Counted from the first letter of the stretch, positions 23,931-36,563 are shown. The stretch is 64,000 bases of DNA from Athripsodes cinereus (GCA_947579605.1 OX388307.1:15539237-15603236), one strand, 5' to 3'. The notes: generated from the letters alone by a model not told the origin. Numbers and translations: made by a program.

Positions 23931-26659
23931 TAATTATGCCACATGGTGTTGGATGATAGCTGATCTCTGAAAGATTTACCTTTTAGCCTATACTTTATAT
24001 ACGAAGTCATTGTCTGTTTTGTGTTTGTAAATAAATAATCAGATTAGCCTTATAATAAAAAGTTTATATGTATCATACAAAGTTATTAAATATGTATGTG
24101 TGTACGTATGTATGTATATATAATAATGTAATAAACAGTAATTGTAACAGGATCTGATTGGTTTGTGTAATTGCCTATCTAATCAGTCAACATACAGGAT
24201 GTACGTCCATACATAGGATGTGACATAGTCATCTGCATACATAATAATATGTACTTGAGTAAATAATGTATAAATTACTATACAGTATGTACTTTAATAA
24301 ATGTGCAGCGAATTAATAGTATAGTATGGATAGATATTTCAAATGGTGTAGAAATCAAAGATTTTTTAGGTACAGCCGAAGAAATATTATTGTTGTTCCA
24401 ATAAATATGAATAAAAACCAATAAAATAATTGAACATCACTATACCGTTCAAGAATTTATTGAATATGTATCTATTATTTATTTATAGATTCATTTAATT
24501 TTATTAGTGTGTCATTTTATCAATTTTATTATAAAAATAAAACTTTATGTAGGTATAGAATAAACAAAAACAATATACATACCAATAAAAATCTTCCCTA
24601 TTTTCTGCTAGTCTCTTTAATTCTGCCTCAGCTCATCTCCTTCATCACATGATCCATGTAGGTGTCTCTCTACAATTCTGCCATCGGTCATGCCCACGTG
24701 ATGGTGCTGAGCAGGCCTGGGTGGGATAATAATTTAATAAATTTAATATTGGCATTCGCTCACTCGCATGTTATTCTCGGTACCTATTGGCAGAGGCAGC
24801 TGGTTACTAAGACAAGTGGAGGTGTGATGGAATTATTAATAATATTGTTTTTTTTTATTCTCATCCATGACAACGAATCAATATACACTGAGTTGATTGC
24901 ACTGATTTTCGAATAATTGTATATTGCAATATGATGTAATGATATAGGTACTCATTGAATACGTGCCACATCGACGATCTTAATGAGGAACCGCCGATAC
25001 CTATTGTTAGGTGAGGGTGTTTACATACTTCCCATAATAATAATACTATTGATACAATTCATTTGACATACTTCAGCTTCAGACACATCAATCACTGTTG
25101 GTTCACTCACCTAATCTTTTTCTCAATCCATCATATACCTATAGATCGAATACATATACTAGTAGTTACTTAGTGACAATAATAATAATTATATATAGGT
25201 ACCTACATTTATATAAGTATAATATCTCTTTTTTATCCCCCTCACCAAAACATATTTGAAATTGCATGTAAAGACATTTATTGTACTTTAAGTATCTAGA
25301 TTTTATTAGATTACAAGAAACAAGCTTACCACGTACTTACGAATGCTACGTTTAGAAAGATAAGGAAGACATTTTGAAATATTCTTTTTCATATAAACAG
25401 GAATTTCGTTTATCATTTTTACATATTAGGTATGAACTAATATTTTGTCATAAACTGTTAAATAAACACGGTATAGAAATTATTACACGATCTTAAAAGA
25501 AAGGCATTTTCAGCTGAATAAATGACAATGATATAGTTATTCAGAACTCGGTTAATAGAAACTCGGTGATCGTGTTTTTATCTGTAAGTATACATCAAAG
25601 ATATACGTTTACATGAATAATTTGGGTATTTTTACAAATATTATACTGCAAATTACGTCTTGTATACGTGTGCTTTCGGCACGTCAATCTTTTCGGTAAA
25701 TAATGTGTTAGTTAGGCGCCACATTGACAAACAAGTGTTTGAAATCCGAGAAGACTGGAGTGAAATACAAGACTTCATTGTTTGATTGTACCTACCGAAT
25801 CAGCTAACATAATGTACTGTAACTAGATAAATAAAACACATACTTTCAAAATTATTCGTAAATAAACACTGCACCAATATTCACAGACATTAGTGTCATA
25901 TTCTACACTCCGTCTTGGCTCCTGGACTCCTGAGTATGTAGTTCCCTGGGGCAGTTTTTTTTATATATACTTATATAACGCATCTATAATCAGATACCAT
26001 TATTGTTGATAATGTTATTCATTTGAGTTGTTCCCCGAGTTGCAAGACAACGTTATTTATTTTTCATTCATCCCACATAATTTATAGTGGAATGTTTAGT
26101 TTGCATTATATAAGCATTTAGAATTTAGTTTGCATTATAAATTAAGTGCAAAAGAAAAAATGCCAAATTAGTAACAAGTATTGAGGGAACAATTCTCATA
26201 TCGATCTTCTTATAAACCACTACTACACGTTGAGCTAATAATATTATATACAAGAAGAGAAAGCTGTCAAGAATTCGATATAAATAATAGTGAATAGGTA
26301 AGTACTTTCTTTTGTACCCCATAAATGTTTTTTTGTCGATTCAAACGGTTTTATTAACATTTCAGTTTTGATCAATGCTTCGTGTAGGAAATGGATGTCA
26401 TAATTCACAGAAAAGCGCCGCGCGTAGGAAAGCATTTTCAATTTCAAACTTGGAACGATATCTTTAAGGTGCTCCCTAGAATTTTAAATACATATCGAAA
26501 CAATTGAATTTATTCGAAATTTATTTATCTTTATCTACACTTTCGAAGTACCTTATGTAGTTCATGTGAATCATTATTATAAACTTTTGATGAAATTCGT
26601 TATTTTTTACTTAAAACAAAGTAGATTACACATTTGATTGACTTCTAGCCATAAATAAT
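23931..26659. other. AT-rich spacer, no gene seen
   Basis: No repeat, splice or coding signal that I can defend. Low-complexity TATG/ATAC runs near 24090-24110. Confidence 0.5.
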
Positions 26660-26902
26660 AACATATCATAATATAACATGCAGACAATCCACGCATATCA
26701 AGCTAGTCCCAAATTAAGATATGAATATTGCATTATAAGTACTAACACGATGGTACACATGTATACAATGCACTAAACACATAATACCTAGACCCAGGAA
26801 AGTTTGAAAAAGGTCATTCTTCATTTTGTCCTGGCGCGGGAACCGAACCTATAACCTCGTGACTTAAAGGCAAGAGCGATACTTCCGCGCCACACAGGCC
26901 GC
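26660..26902 (-). repeat. tRNA-headed SINE-like repeat, family D, uninterrupted copy
   Basis: On the minus strand the head has an A-box-like TGGCGCGGAAGT (26892-26881) and a B box GGTTCGGTTCC (26849-26839), about 32 nt apart as in tRNA-derived SINEs. The body then reads AAAATGAAGAATGACC, CCTGGGTCTAGG, and ends near ATATGATATG. The copy at 49200-49640 shares the body almost throughout, but is split by another SINE. The B box departs from consensus at one or two bases, so transcription by Pol III today is doubtful. Confidence 0.65.
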
Positions 26903-28451
26903 AATATTTAAAGTGAATTCTCTTTGTTTTAAGTTAATGAATAAACTAGAAAAAATGTATTTAATATTGCAGCTAGCCATTGGCTTTTCTTTGTTGAATG
27001 CGTTATTTTATAATATTTTATTAATAAATGTTACTTATTCATTATTGGAAATTTTCGTATTTTTAACATACCGCGATGGTTACGAAAAGGTGATCATTTT
27101 AATAAAGAACATTCTCAGATCGTAAAATAAATGTAGCAGAAATAATATAATAGGAGTACTGGTGTCGTTAGAAAGCTTTCTAAATGTCTGCGAACTTGTT
27201 TCACTTAAATTATAGCTATTATTACTATTACGACTCTTTGAAGGTGGGGGGGTGTCTGAAGTCTACCCACCTCTAATCTATGATTATAGAAATGAACATT
27301 ACTGGGATATAATCAATGTATAGGTATGGGAGAAATGTATATTTAGAGATTAATCCAGTGTCAACAATATCCCAAGTATTTATCAGATCTTTATTCACCT
27401 GTGTTCCTATTTACATCTATTATGTTATTGTTTCTATATGAACATATTACGATTAGGTTCTACACCATCGTTAGTTTGTCTATTGGAAATAATTTCAGTT
27501 ATTCAATAACAACGTTTGGCTATGCGCATTTATATACACACACACGTACGTACCATATTGAATACAATACCTCCCCTGTTGGTGTAACCCCACATAAACA
27601 AAGGGTATTATTAACAAAATGAAATACCTCCGTTGCTGAGTAGTTTGATGTTTAGGAATTTATGCAATTAACTTGTAAAATACATTTAGGTTTCGCTTGA
27701 ATAAATATTAAAATACTTAATCATATTAACCGATTATTTGGACAAACTATGAAGCTAGTTAAATTTATTCAAAAATTGGTGACCATAAGTGGTGAATTGG
27801 CCAACAAGTCATCGAGCGACAGTCAAATTGGATGCCCATTTTTTACAATACATCGTTCCTGTGACAACAGCATTAGAAATGAGCGATTTGTGAAAATTGG
27901 GAAAGTAGGTAAATAATGATTTAATTGGCGCAAGATAATTCTGAACCGAAAAGGCTTATGTCGGTTATATCGGTGATCCCGAGAGCATCCCATTACAGGA
28001 TAAAATTGTAATATAAGAATATGCAAAAGACTGCATTGGTATAAAATTTAATAAATAATAGGAAACAGCTACATAATGTATTAATTTATTTTGTAGAATG
28101 GATTTTTAATGAGAGTGAAATGATTTCTTCTGAACAAATAAAGGTGTGATTGATAACATGGCAAACTCACTTGGGTGCATATTAGATTTTGATTTGTATA
28201 AAAATTTGTATAAGTAACTGAATTTCCTAAAGAAAATTAATGGGTATGGATTGGGTAGTTAACAAAACTATCAAATAAAATAAAATAAATATTTATTATT
28301 TTATTTAAGTTGATAGATTGAAATGAAGTTTTACAAAGTAAATGTCAATACAATTAATGAAATAGTTACCTAAACATTTAGAATATAAACCTACCTAAAT
28401 ATACGAGTATTTTTTGTATTTACTAGTCTAATTTCAAATTATTGTTTTCAG
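26903..28451. other. AT-rich spacer, no gene seen
   Basis: Nothing recognised. Confidence 0.5.
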
Positions 28452-28497
28452 ATGATGACGAGTCGACAGATGATGTTTGAGAACAAGACTGCAATAA
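28452..28497 (+). CDS. Candidate 46-nt internal coding exon
   Basis: All signals of an insect micro-exon are present: a branch-point-like CTAAT at about 28429-28433, pyrimidine-rich TTGTTTTCAG acceptor ending at 28451, and an AA|GTAAGTAAAT donor with GT at 28498. The segment is open from its first base and reads MMTSRQMMFENKTAI with one base left over (phase 1). It starts with ATG immediately after the acceptor, so it could be the first coding exon after a 5' UTR intron. I do not recognise the peptide. No partner exon is assured, and such signal sets also arise by chance in AT-rich DNA. Confidence 0.4.
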
Positions 28498-28959
28498 GTA
28501 AGTAAATATTTATTTAAATATTAAGTAATAATGTGTACTGCATTTTTCGAATTTTCAGATATTTCTGTACCACACATACAAATTAAAAAACAGCTACCCT
28601 TTACATGAAAGTTTGCACATACATTTATGTTATTTCTCGTCATCCCGTGGAGTCCCCATTGACCTTTATGCTACAGACTAGTAGCGCAGTGCTAATTTTT
28701 GTGAGAAAACATGTTTCACAATTAATAATAATAATATCAAGTTGTTTCGCTACATAGCATTAAGCTGATTGTGGTCCCTTTTCTACTTATATGAAAGTAT
28801 TGCACATTATATACACAAGAATACCCATACAACGACAACAACAAAAAAAAAACAATCAAAACCTTGCAATATCGATGTGTTTGGTCGCAAAATTTGATTG
28901 AATCTAGTTAATGCAATATAGGTTGATGAGAGTCCACAGCAAATAATGAGTTTCCCTTT

Positions 28960-29078
28960 TCTGTAAGTTTGCGAGTGTCCTGTAAAAGGGAGGTATTTAT
29001 GAAACATCACATATACCAACATAATACTTAACATCTTCAGTTCTTTGACCATCGCCGACCATCCTGAATGTCTTTTAA
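28960..29078 (+). repeat. Repeat family A, 5' half
   Basis: GTAAGTTTGCGAGTGTCCTG, TAAAAGGGAGGT, ACATCTTCAGTT, CCATCCTGAATGTCTT follow the 5' half of family A. The 3' half with the TAG tail is absent. Confidence 0.6.
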
Positions 29079-29304
29079 TAAGTAGGTAATAATTATTGCA
29101 CAACAGTAGAGTAATTATTTTAAAAACTTTTCCGCCAAGAGTATTCACTTAAAACACAGTATTCACTTAAAACTTATTTAGCTATGCAGTTGTAGGTACC
29201 TACACATGAAATTGTATTATACACAAACTGACAAACTATCATACCGTGATGTACACAAGTATGTAATTGGGCTTTCGGTTCATTTCTCAAACGACTGATC
29301 AAAT

Positions 29305-29365
29305 CAAATCAGTTGTGGAGAGAGCGTCGTTTCGGGGGGGTGTCGTGCGCGCGCGACGCAATAAT
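29305..29365 (+). promoter_or_regulatory. Possible TATA-less promoter (Inr plus CpG-rich patch)
   Basis: ATCAGTTGTG at 29308-29317 contains TCAGTT, a perfect arthropod initiator (A at 29311). It is followed by a CpG-dense stretch with GAGAGAGCGTCG, GGGGGGG and GCGCGCGCGACG, unlike the surrounding DNA. No TATA box upstream. Weak by itself. Confidence 0.3.
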
Positions 29366-29779
29366 TCTTCAACAAAATAATTCATTCAATGTTGTATACA
29401 AATAATAATGGAATCACTAACGGTTATTTGCTTTATTGTTGGACGTTTATATTACAAAGTGTTAAAGTACGATTTTACATTGAACAAACGATATTTTACT
29501 TTGAATGATAACTTTAAATATTATGTAAATAATGTAATCTATTTCGGTGAATATTGCTCTTCGTTTACATTTCGCATTTTGTTTCCCAAGGACAGACGAC
29601 GCATGTGAAATGAAATTATAATACTGTACCTACTTACATATTATTATTAAATTTATTTTGCTGGCTGTCGATTTTTTCGCTTCCGTGTTGAATGTTGATA
29701 ACATGGAATAAATAGTTCGATTGTATCTGCTTGGTTGAATTATTTAAACGACGCTATATCAGTGGTTCCGTTGTACTGT

Positions 29780-29863
29780 GACCACGTGCTTATGGAGACT
29801 TGTTTTATTCATTGTATAAATGTGGTGTGCACGCTTATGAAAGCCGTACTCTTTCAAACCAAG
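29780..29863 (+). other. Possible donor-terminated exon
   Basis: ATG at 29837 opens MKAVLFQTK, running directly into CCAAG|GTATGCG (GT at 29864). Lies 0.5 kb downstream of the possible promoter at 29311. No known family and no acceptor partner. Confidence 0.2.
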
Positions 29864-31068
29864 GTATGCGTTTATTTATAATATTTATTAATTATTTGTA
29901 ATATACATCCTAAAACTTTCATAAAAAGTATCTACCAGACGTAACTGCATCTTTTTGTTTTGTTTTATTTTTTAATATAATCTAAAACAAATACCATTTC
30001 CAACATCCTCTCTCAAGAACTTACCTACTCATATTCCTCATTCTTTTCTTAGTACCTACATGGTTTCAGCTAAGAGTCTGTCGATGTTCTTAAATGTATT
30101 TAATAATTTTATATCATCCAAATATCTCACGTGGTAAACTTCATTAAAATGAAATGAAATTAAAATAGCAATACAGTATGTATTTTGACAAAGCGCGCAG
30201 CGTGAAATTTCCATATTCCGTACAAATCAAACGGCTTTACCTATACCTAAGATAAATATACCTAAGTTCATAAATACTGTATACATTTGAGATAATTAGG
30301 TATTGGATTTTTCTCAAGATACCAACAATAAAATATAGCCGGTTTCGGGATAATCAGCACAAGAGTAAAGAATTTTTTTAGGAAACTGTATTAAATTATC
30401 TATACTTATGTATTTACAAAATAATACTTCTATATCTCTTCAAATGTAAAAAAAGTCAATAAAATACTTCATCAATGTAGGTAAATAAATCAAATGAAAT
30501 ATATTTTTGTTGAATATTATCAGTAGCTATAACTTATTATTATGTAGTAAAATTATTTACATAATTATTATTTACTGAAGCGATGACTGATAACATTTCG
30601 GCATGGCCTGTAACTAGACATGTATGTAATTGTGAAAAAATGTCTAGTACAAATGCTGATAAGCACAAATGTTGCCAGCCACTAACCAGCATCACTATGT
30701 AACGCGTGTAACTGTTTGTCTCTTAATTTTGTGATATGTATTTTATTCAATATAATTATGTTATTGTGCTTATTTAGTTTGCTTACCAAATCCTCACTTG
30801 ACCCAAATGCCTTAGAGATTGTCTTTCGTGGGTTACGATTAGGTATGGTTATTTTAAATTTATTTTCGATAACATTTTTTCACCTTGTAGTAATATTTCC
30901 AAAAACACGACACTTTTTTTTAAAAAAAACATAGTCTAGGCTAATATTATTCAACACAATATATCACCAAAAAGTGATTTGTCACGAAAATTTCTATAGA
31001 GCCAGTTAAATTATAATATCCTGGGTGTCTTAGTTATCAGCCTTTTCGAGTCAGCCTTTGTTACTTCA
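29864..31068. other. AT-rich spacer, no gene seen
   Basis: A 9-bp inverted repeat ACTAGACAT (30613-30621 with 30640-30648). Nothing else. Confidence 0.5.
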
Positions 31069-31146
31069 TATGTATGTATGTATATTTGTTGGATGATTTA
31101 TTCGGCACCGTTTAATGGAGCATCCATCTCAAGGGTGCGGACTTAG
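31069..31146 (-). repeat. Solo 3' tail of an L2/CR1-like element
   Basis: On the minus strand: CCCTTGAGATGGATGCTCC, ATTAAACGGTGCCGAATAAA, TCATCCAAC, then (CATA)n. It matches the 3' UTRs after the stop codons at 1602 and 46953. No coding sequence remains. An opposite-orientation copy sits 2.1 kb away at 33208-33271. Confidence 0.65.
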
Positions 31147-31799
31147 TTTGCTTCAATTACTCCCTACATGAATTAGTAAATCTCTTTTAATATTTTGTAA
31201 TTTTATGAAGTAGATAGTGAGATGGGTACACAAACAATATTGAATAGTACCTATAACATTAGCAAGCATGTGCTAATACTGGGTGCATAGTTCTTTTAAA
31301 AATTTAAGATAATGCACCAGACATTGAGTGACTCATGTCGAGTCCTTCGCTCCAATAGAACATAACATCACAGCTTATAATAAATGGTTACTATGTTTGT
31401 GGAATACGTCTTTATCAGAGATATCGGGTAACAAACATAGATACCTAGTAATTAAGTAATTCATCATAATATGAATATCATATAATATGTAGGTATTTAA
31501 TAACAGAACTGCGATGCGATATATAACAACTCGTATTACGTATTGTCATTGTGTATTATTTAAATAGTTTTGTTTCACAACTTTGTCATACTGTTTGATA
31601 TTATTTGCTTCATTAAAATCAGTATATAAGGTTAGAGGTCAAATTAATAACATTCACATGAGAATATTGTATCGTATGTGTGTACAATGTGTCCCACTGT
31701 ATTATCAAGTCGTATGTGCCTACATAAGTAAAATAAAATGGTCTATTTGATGACAGAGCGCAACATATTTAATAATACTATGTGTATTTTAATTATTTC
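31147..31799. other. AT-rich spacer, no gene seen
   Basis: Nothing recognised. Confidence 0.5.
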
Positions 31800-31850
31800 A
31801 TTATTTATTCATTCTTTGCTGTACATTGATTACATATAAATATCTTTTAC
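31800..31850 (-). repeat. Tail scrap of repeat family B
   Basis: ATTTATTCATTCTTTGCTGT, ACATTGATTAC match the tail end of family B only. Confidence 0.4.
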
Positions 31851-32473
31851 TCTCGTATTATATATAAAATACCACCCTTAGATCTTTTTAATATTAAAAT
31901 TTCGTCAAATATGTTCAAGATAGATCTGGAAATAGAAAAACATGTGTTTATCAATGAACACAGAAAGGGCGAAGATGTTTATGACGATGTGTGCGACAAC
32001 GATTGATGTACGCTGGATTACATAATTATGATTGTATTTGCATCCGAAGATTAAAAACAAAAATATTTTGATTCAACAAGATGTATATAAAGCTTTTTAT
32101 GTATTTTGAATACATATTTATATGTCCTGTCATAATCATATTTGTACTCTCAGATAGTACTACATGTGTTAATATTGTATACATAGATAATAAATATTCA
32201 ATACCGCGACACCACACGAACACATGGACGTTGTTACCGAATCCCGACTCTTGACCACCAACTAGTCCTACCCAATGACCCACACGTAGACATACATATA
32301 TTATGTATATAATAATATGATCTATCTAAACTCTCTATATGTATGCTATGTACATTCTCTCCATGCCCCACCAGATGTGTCTACAGTCTGCACTGTTTGA
32401 TTTTTTCCAAACAAACGATGCCGGTTTGAATATATTTAAAATATACGAGCTGTAGAAATACGAAATACAACTA

Positions 32474-32670
32474 CATACTACTACTGCTACACCTATAGCC
32501 AACGAACTAACTGCATGCAAGTTGTCCTCTTTATGTCAATAAAATTAAAGGCATTTGGGATGGGTGGCATACCGCATTGCTGTACTGAAGATGTTTAAAG
32601 TTTAAATGTCATAAAACGTGATGTTTTGAGAATACCAGCCACTCGAATGCAGGACACTCGAATACTTAGA
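32474..32670 (-). repeat. Repeat family A copy
   Basis: TACTACTACTGCTACACC, ATAGCCAACGAACTAACTGC, TTGTCCTCTTTATGTC, TTGGGATGGGTGGCATACC, CAGGACACTCGAATACTTA, in the reverse-complement order of family A. Confidence 0.65.
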
Positions 32671-32677
32671 GAAAATA

Positions 32678-32770
32678 TTGGGTGGGTGGGTTGGCTGGAA
32701 AAGACCGCTTATGCGATAAGCTCACCTTTTAGTACTTTCTGTATATACTATATACCTACTTGTATAATAC
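32678..32770 (+). repeat. Repeat family B fragment abutting family A
   Basis: GGGTGGGTTGGCTGGAAAAG, TGCGATAAGCTCACC, TTCTGTATATAC in family B order, starting within 10 bp of the end of the family A copy but on the opposite strand. Confidence 0.45.
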
Positions 32771-33207
32771 ATATTTTGTCAAAAGTTTTATTTATTTATT
32801 CTTTACCGGGGGAAAATTACTGATTTATAATATACATTTTTTCTAATATTGATGGTCAGTAGTAATAATACATAATAATGAAAAACATGTGAGCGATATG
32901 GGAATATTATTTTTGTTTGTTTTTTTTTTTCTCTATAGATTGCTTAGATTACCTACATCTGTTTGATGCGATGATTACATGACCACTTGTAGTCATGAAT
33001 AATAATGTAATACACATGTATTTTTACATACATGTTTCAACGTCCATGTCTCTGAAATCTTTTATCTTATATAAAGTAAGCACTGTGGTTACTGAATAAT
33101 ATATTGATGAAAATTTTTAGAACTACGTAATTACTTACCTACATATAGAAAGTTAAGAAATGCTGACAAGGTTAATACAAATTTCTGTTATCTAATATAT
33201 CTATAAA

Positions 33208-33271
33208 GTGCCATGGGATGGATGCTCCATTAAACGGCGCCGAATAAATCATCCAATATACATACATACAT
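33208..33271 (+). repeat. Solo 3' tail of an L2/CR1-like element
   Basis: GGATGGATGCTCCATTAAAC, GGCGCCGAATAAATCATCC, then (ATAC)n. Counterpart of 31069-31146 in inverted orientation. Confidence 0.65.
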
Positions 33272-35106
33272 GGGAACCTATATAGATGCAGACAATCATA
33301 TGCGATACGACAATGAGTGCAATCACCTGCTCTGAAAGGATTGGTAGAGAAAAAAACATAAGAAGAATAGTGAATGTTGCCATGGTTAAAAACGCTTAAG
33401 CCAGCTATTAATTTTTTTAATTACCACTGTTCCATTTTAGTAAATACATATCCATAAACAAAGATAAAATATGACTATTAAAATATATTTAAAGGTACCA
33501 ATATAAACTGTTTTTAAAAAAGTCTTACCCCGCAAGGGATGTGGCACGAGAGGATAGATATAAAGATGTTTTAGTTATTCCAATGGTGAGTAATTTGTCA
33601 TCCATCCAAAATATTATAGAGTTACTTGTTTTTTATATGATTAGATGAAAATCATAAAGATGTGAAGAAAAACGATCTTAGTTTAATCAATTCTGACTAC
33701 TAGAGAAAAGATGGAAAAGGAAAAGATAGGTTAATACTGTATTACTAAACCCCATCGTTTACTCTGATTTAATACAAGTTTTGTATGAAGAGATTTATGT
33801 AGTTACATGAGTATATAAGAAAATGATTAAGATATAATGAACATGGGAGTTTTTTAAGTTCTGCTAGAGTGGGGCACAGTAGAGCTGTATATATTTAATG
33901 TATGAGATATTACAGAAATATCGCCACTTCCTATTTAACAACGATGTCCACATAACATACATAGTACATGTGTATGTATTTTGATACTCGTGATATGCAA
34001 CTACTATTACATTACATATTTATTATATCTATGATGTACTTAGTATAGTGACATTCCATAGTAAATTTATTATTGTGAGTAACAACTTTATACAATTATT
34101 TAATGTCGTTTCATTTTACATAATGGACCTAGCACCAATGAAGGGTTTTAGTTTAGTGATTACGATGTGAGCAACTTACTATGTACAGGAAAATGTTATT
34201 TGAGGAAAATATGAAATGAAAGTTGATAATTTCAGTACCAGGATGAATGTGAATGGGTTTGGTGGTTTGGTGACTAGTTAAGAATGGATGTGGTTGGAGT
34301 GACTAAGATGATTTGTATATAAGTATCTGCGGGAAATGATATATGGATAAAATTCATTTCAATTGTGAGTAGGGTTACCACTCATACTCCAAAATAGAGT
34401 ACTGTACTCTTTTTCGTGTAAGTCTACTTTATTACCCACGACATGGAAAGAGTAGGTACACTAAAATACTTTATTTATGAAACTCAGAATGATAAAGATT
34501 TTTCTATTCTTCTATTCTAATAAAATATTCCTTTTAGGGAAGTTTTGAAATGTTGCAAATTCCTATAACCTTTCAATAATTTGAAGACGGGGGAAGGAAG
34601 AGGGACGGATAAAATTTTAGGAATTAAAAAATCAGTTTGACAAACAAAAATTTCGAAGTTTTAGAAAATATTCTTTTAAAACTGATAAGATACTCGAGCA
34701 TTTCTAATTCCTTTACCTTTTTGACAATTTTTCAACGAAATAATAAAAAAATTGCAATGTGAATCTTAAAAGAAAAGCCCTAAGTAGGGCGAAAGGAAAG
34801 TACTATTTTTGCATACAGGGTAATTTAGTTTTATTCCTCCGAAAAAATATTTCATTCGTCTCTAAAAAGGTGGCAACCCTAATTGTGAGTAATCTACATT
34901 TCTGCTTACTCCTAGATATAGATATGCTTGTTGCAGGCGCCTTTGAGATGGTTGAAGGATCTTAAAACGGTGCCAAAGAAACATCCAGCAACATCATCGC
35001 AATATTTTATAGGTAGATTATATAAATCGAGTCACAAGTCGCTCAATCAATGTGGTCATTAAAATATTAGCTAAAAATCATCCTAAAATAGTCTAGAATC
35101 ATAATT
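33272..35106. other. AT-rich spacer, no gene seen
   Basis: A 40-bp segment at about 33524-33566 (ACCCCGCAAGGGATGTGGCA onward) resembles 53774-53815, suggesting another low-copy repeat. No coding sequence. Confidence 0.45.
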
Positions 35107-35160
35107 TATAGTTCTTTTATTCGTTTTTACTGTGCATTGATTACAAGCAATTGTGTACAT
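35107..35160 (-). repeat. Tail fragment of repeat family B
   Basis: TTTATTCGTTTTTACTGTGC and ATTGATTACAAGCAATTGTG match the tail end of family B in minus orientation; it abuts an oppositely oriented copy. Confidence 0.5.
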
Positions 35161-35303
35161 GGGTTATTTGGAAGATATTGCGCTTCAGCAATAAACTCGC
35201 CCATTGCACAAAATTATTAATTCTATTGTTGTGATACCATGTTTTTTGTTCTTCTTTACATATTGATTTTGTGCAATAAAGTTTATTATTATTATTATTA
35301 TTA
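35161..35303 (+). repeat. Repeat family B copy with (TTA)n tail
   Basis: GGGTTATTTGGAAGATATTG, GCAATAAACTCGCCC, ATTGCAC, then TTTTGTGCAATAAAGTTTAT and five or six TTA units. The cleanest 3' terminus of the family: an AATAAA-type signal right next to the microsatellite tail. Confidence 0.7.
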
Positions 35304-36169
35304 CATAAATATCTGCATATACACAGTGCGTGTTAATCGTAGTGGGTCGATTTCTTCCAACCAACTCAATAGTTTATGTAGGTAGTTACCAATCGTTTCT
35401 TTATCGAAAATGTAAGGCGTAAATTGTTTACCTAATACACTCTAATGTACATCAGTATCTTTTAAGCGAAGTTAGATTAAAATAAATGTGCGTGAAATCG
35501 TCCCTATCCCTTGTACATACCTACCATTCCTAAGCCGCAAAAATATAATACAAATGTGTACCCGTAACGTATGTATTTAGGGAGCATGTGTGTTGGAATC
35601 GTTATAAAGATTAGATGTGTGCTGTACTTGTATTCAGCTGTATAGACTTGAGTATGATATTCTATCTATATACAGTACCTATTCGTATTGCTTGTATGAC
35701 GGCATCCTCGTGTTAGTGATTAGGGGAACCCTTCACACAATCGACGGGAACAGGACACTTCCTGAGTGGATGCATCTTCCCATGAATATAGCTACATATC
35801 TAACATATTATTATACTATTATAGAGTACATATACCACTACAATATGTAGGTAGGTATAATGTATCTTCCTTTTCCTCTGTCTGTGCTCTGCAGTATGTA
35901 GGTTGGTACACATATCCAAGTTCTCCCATCTCTGATCTTTATCAGCCAGGATCCCTACCGCTTATTTGATTTGATTCGAATCTCGTGTTTTATTATTCTT
36001 CTACGTACTATACTCACAATACAATAAGGTTAACCTATTTTAAGGTTCAATATATTTTGATATATTTACATAATATTAAATATACATTCTAGGTACTACT
36101 TACATATTAGCATATACTAAAGAACCATATTTTTGTATCAGTAGGCTGTCAACATTTTAATATTATATT
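35304..36169. other. Spacer, no gene seen
   Basis: Two overlapping open frames of 67-77 codons (35617-35969) have no recognisable features. Confidence 0.45.
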
Positions 36170-36382
36170 CTTATTTATTTCTTCACTGTAAATTGGTTCC
36201 AATATTACAAAATAAAAACAATTTCATCTAAATCACTCGCAAACGAGTGGATGGCCTTGAGAAGAATAGAATAGAATAGAATAGAAAAACAATTTCATAA
36301 AAACATCAGTTACTTATACAATTCAATGTACAGAGGGTGAGTTTATCGCTAAAATGCAATATCATCCAACTAACCCGGATAT
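36170..36382 (-). repeat. Repeat family B copy, split by a 57-bp insertion
   Basis: TTATTTATTTCTTCACTG, then TACAGAGGGTGAGTTTATCG and TCATCCAACTAACCCGG in family order. The copy is interrupted at 36228-36284, flanked by a perfect duplication of AAAAACAATTTCAT. Confidence 0.7.
36228..36284 (+). mobile_element. 57-bp 5'-truncated retroposition with (GAATA)n tail
   Basis: Bounded by perfect 14-bp direct repeats AAAAACAATTTCAT (36214-36227 and 36285-36298). The insert reads CAAACGAGTGGATGGCCTTGA, ending in a possible stop codon, then GAAGAATAG and GAATA units. A near-immediate microsatellite after the stop is the habit of RTE-type elements (compare 38939 and 53345). Age: younger than the family B copy it splits. 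Confidence 0.7.
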
Positions 36383-36527
36383 CTTGTAAAAGTATTTCAA
36401 ATATTTAAATGTAAAAATCATTACCTAATGTACAGCACTACATTTTAAACTATCTACTAGTTCAAATTCAAATATTTTTTATTGAGATAATAATAAAAGC
36501 ACAATTATACAAATCTTTATATTATCT

Positions 36528-36528
<1 letters not shown>

Positions 36529-36561
<33 letters not shown>
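36529..36561. repeat. Poly(T) tract, 33 T
   Basis: Followed by diverged TTATTAATTACTAG repeats. Possibly the poly(A) end of a minus-strand retroposon, but no body is recognisable. Confidence 0.6.

Positions 36562-36563
<2 letters not shown>

Noticed and set aside
28807..29148. 113-codon minus-strand open frame
   Set aside because: Runs through a family A repeat copy and low-complexity sequence; no domain.
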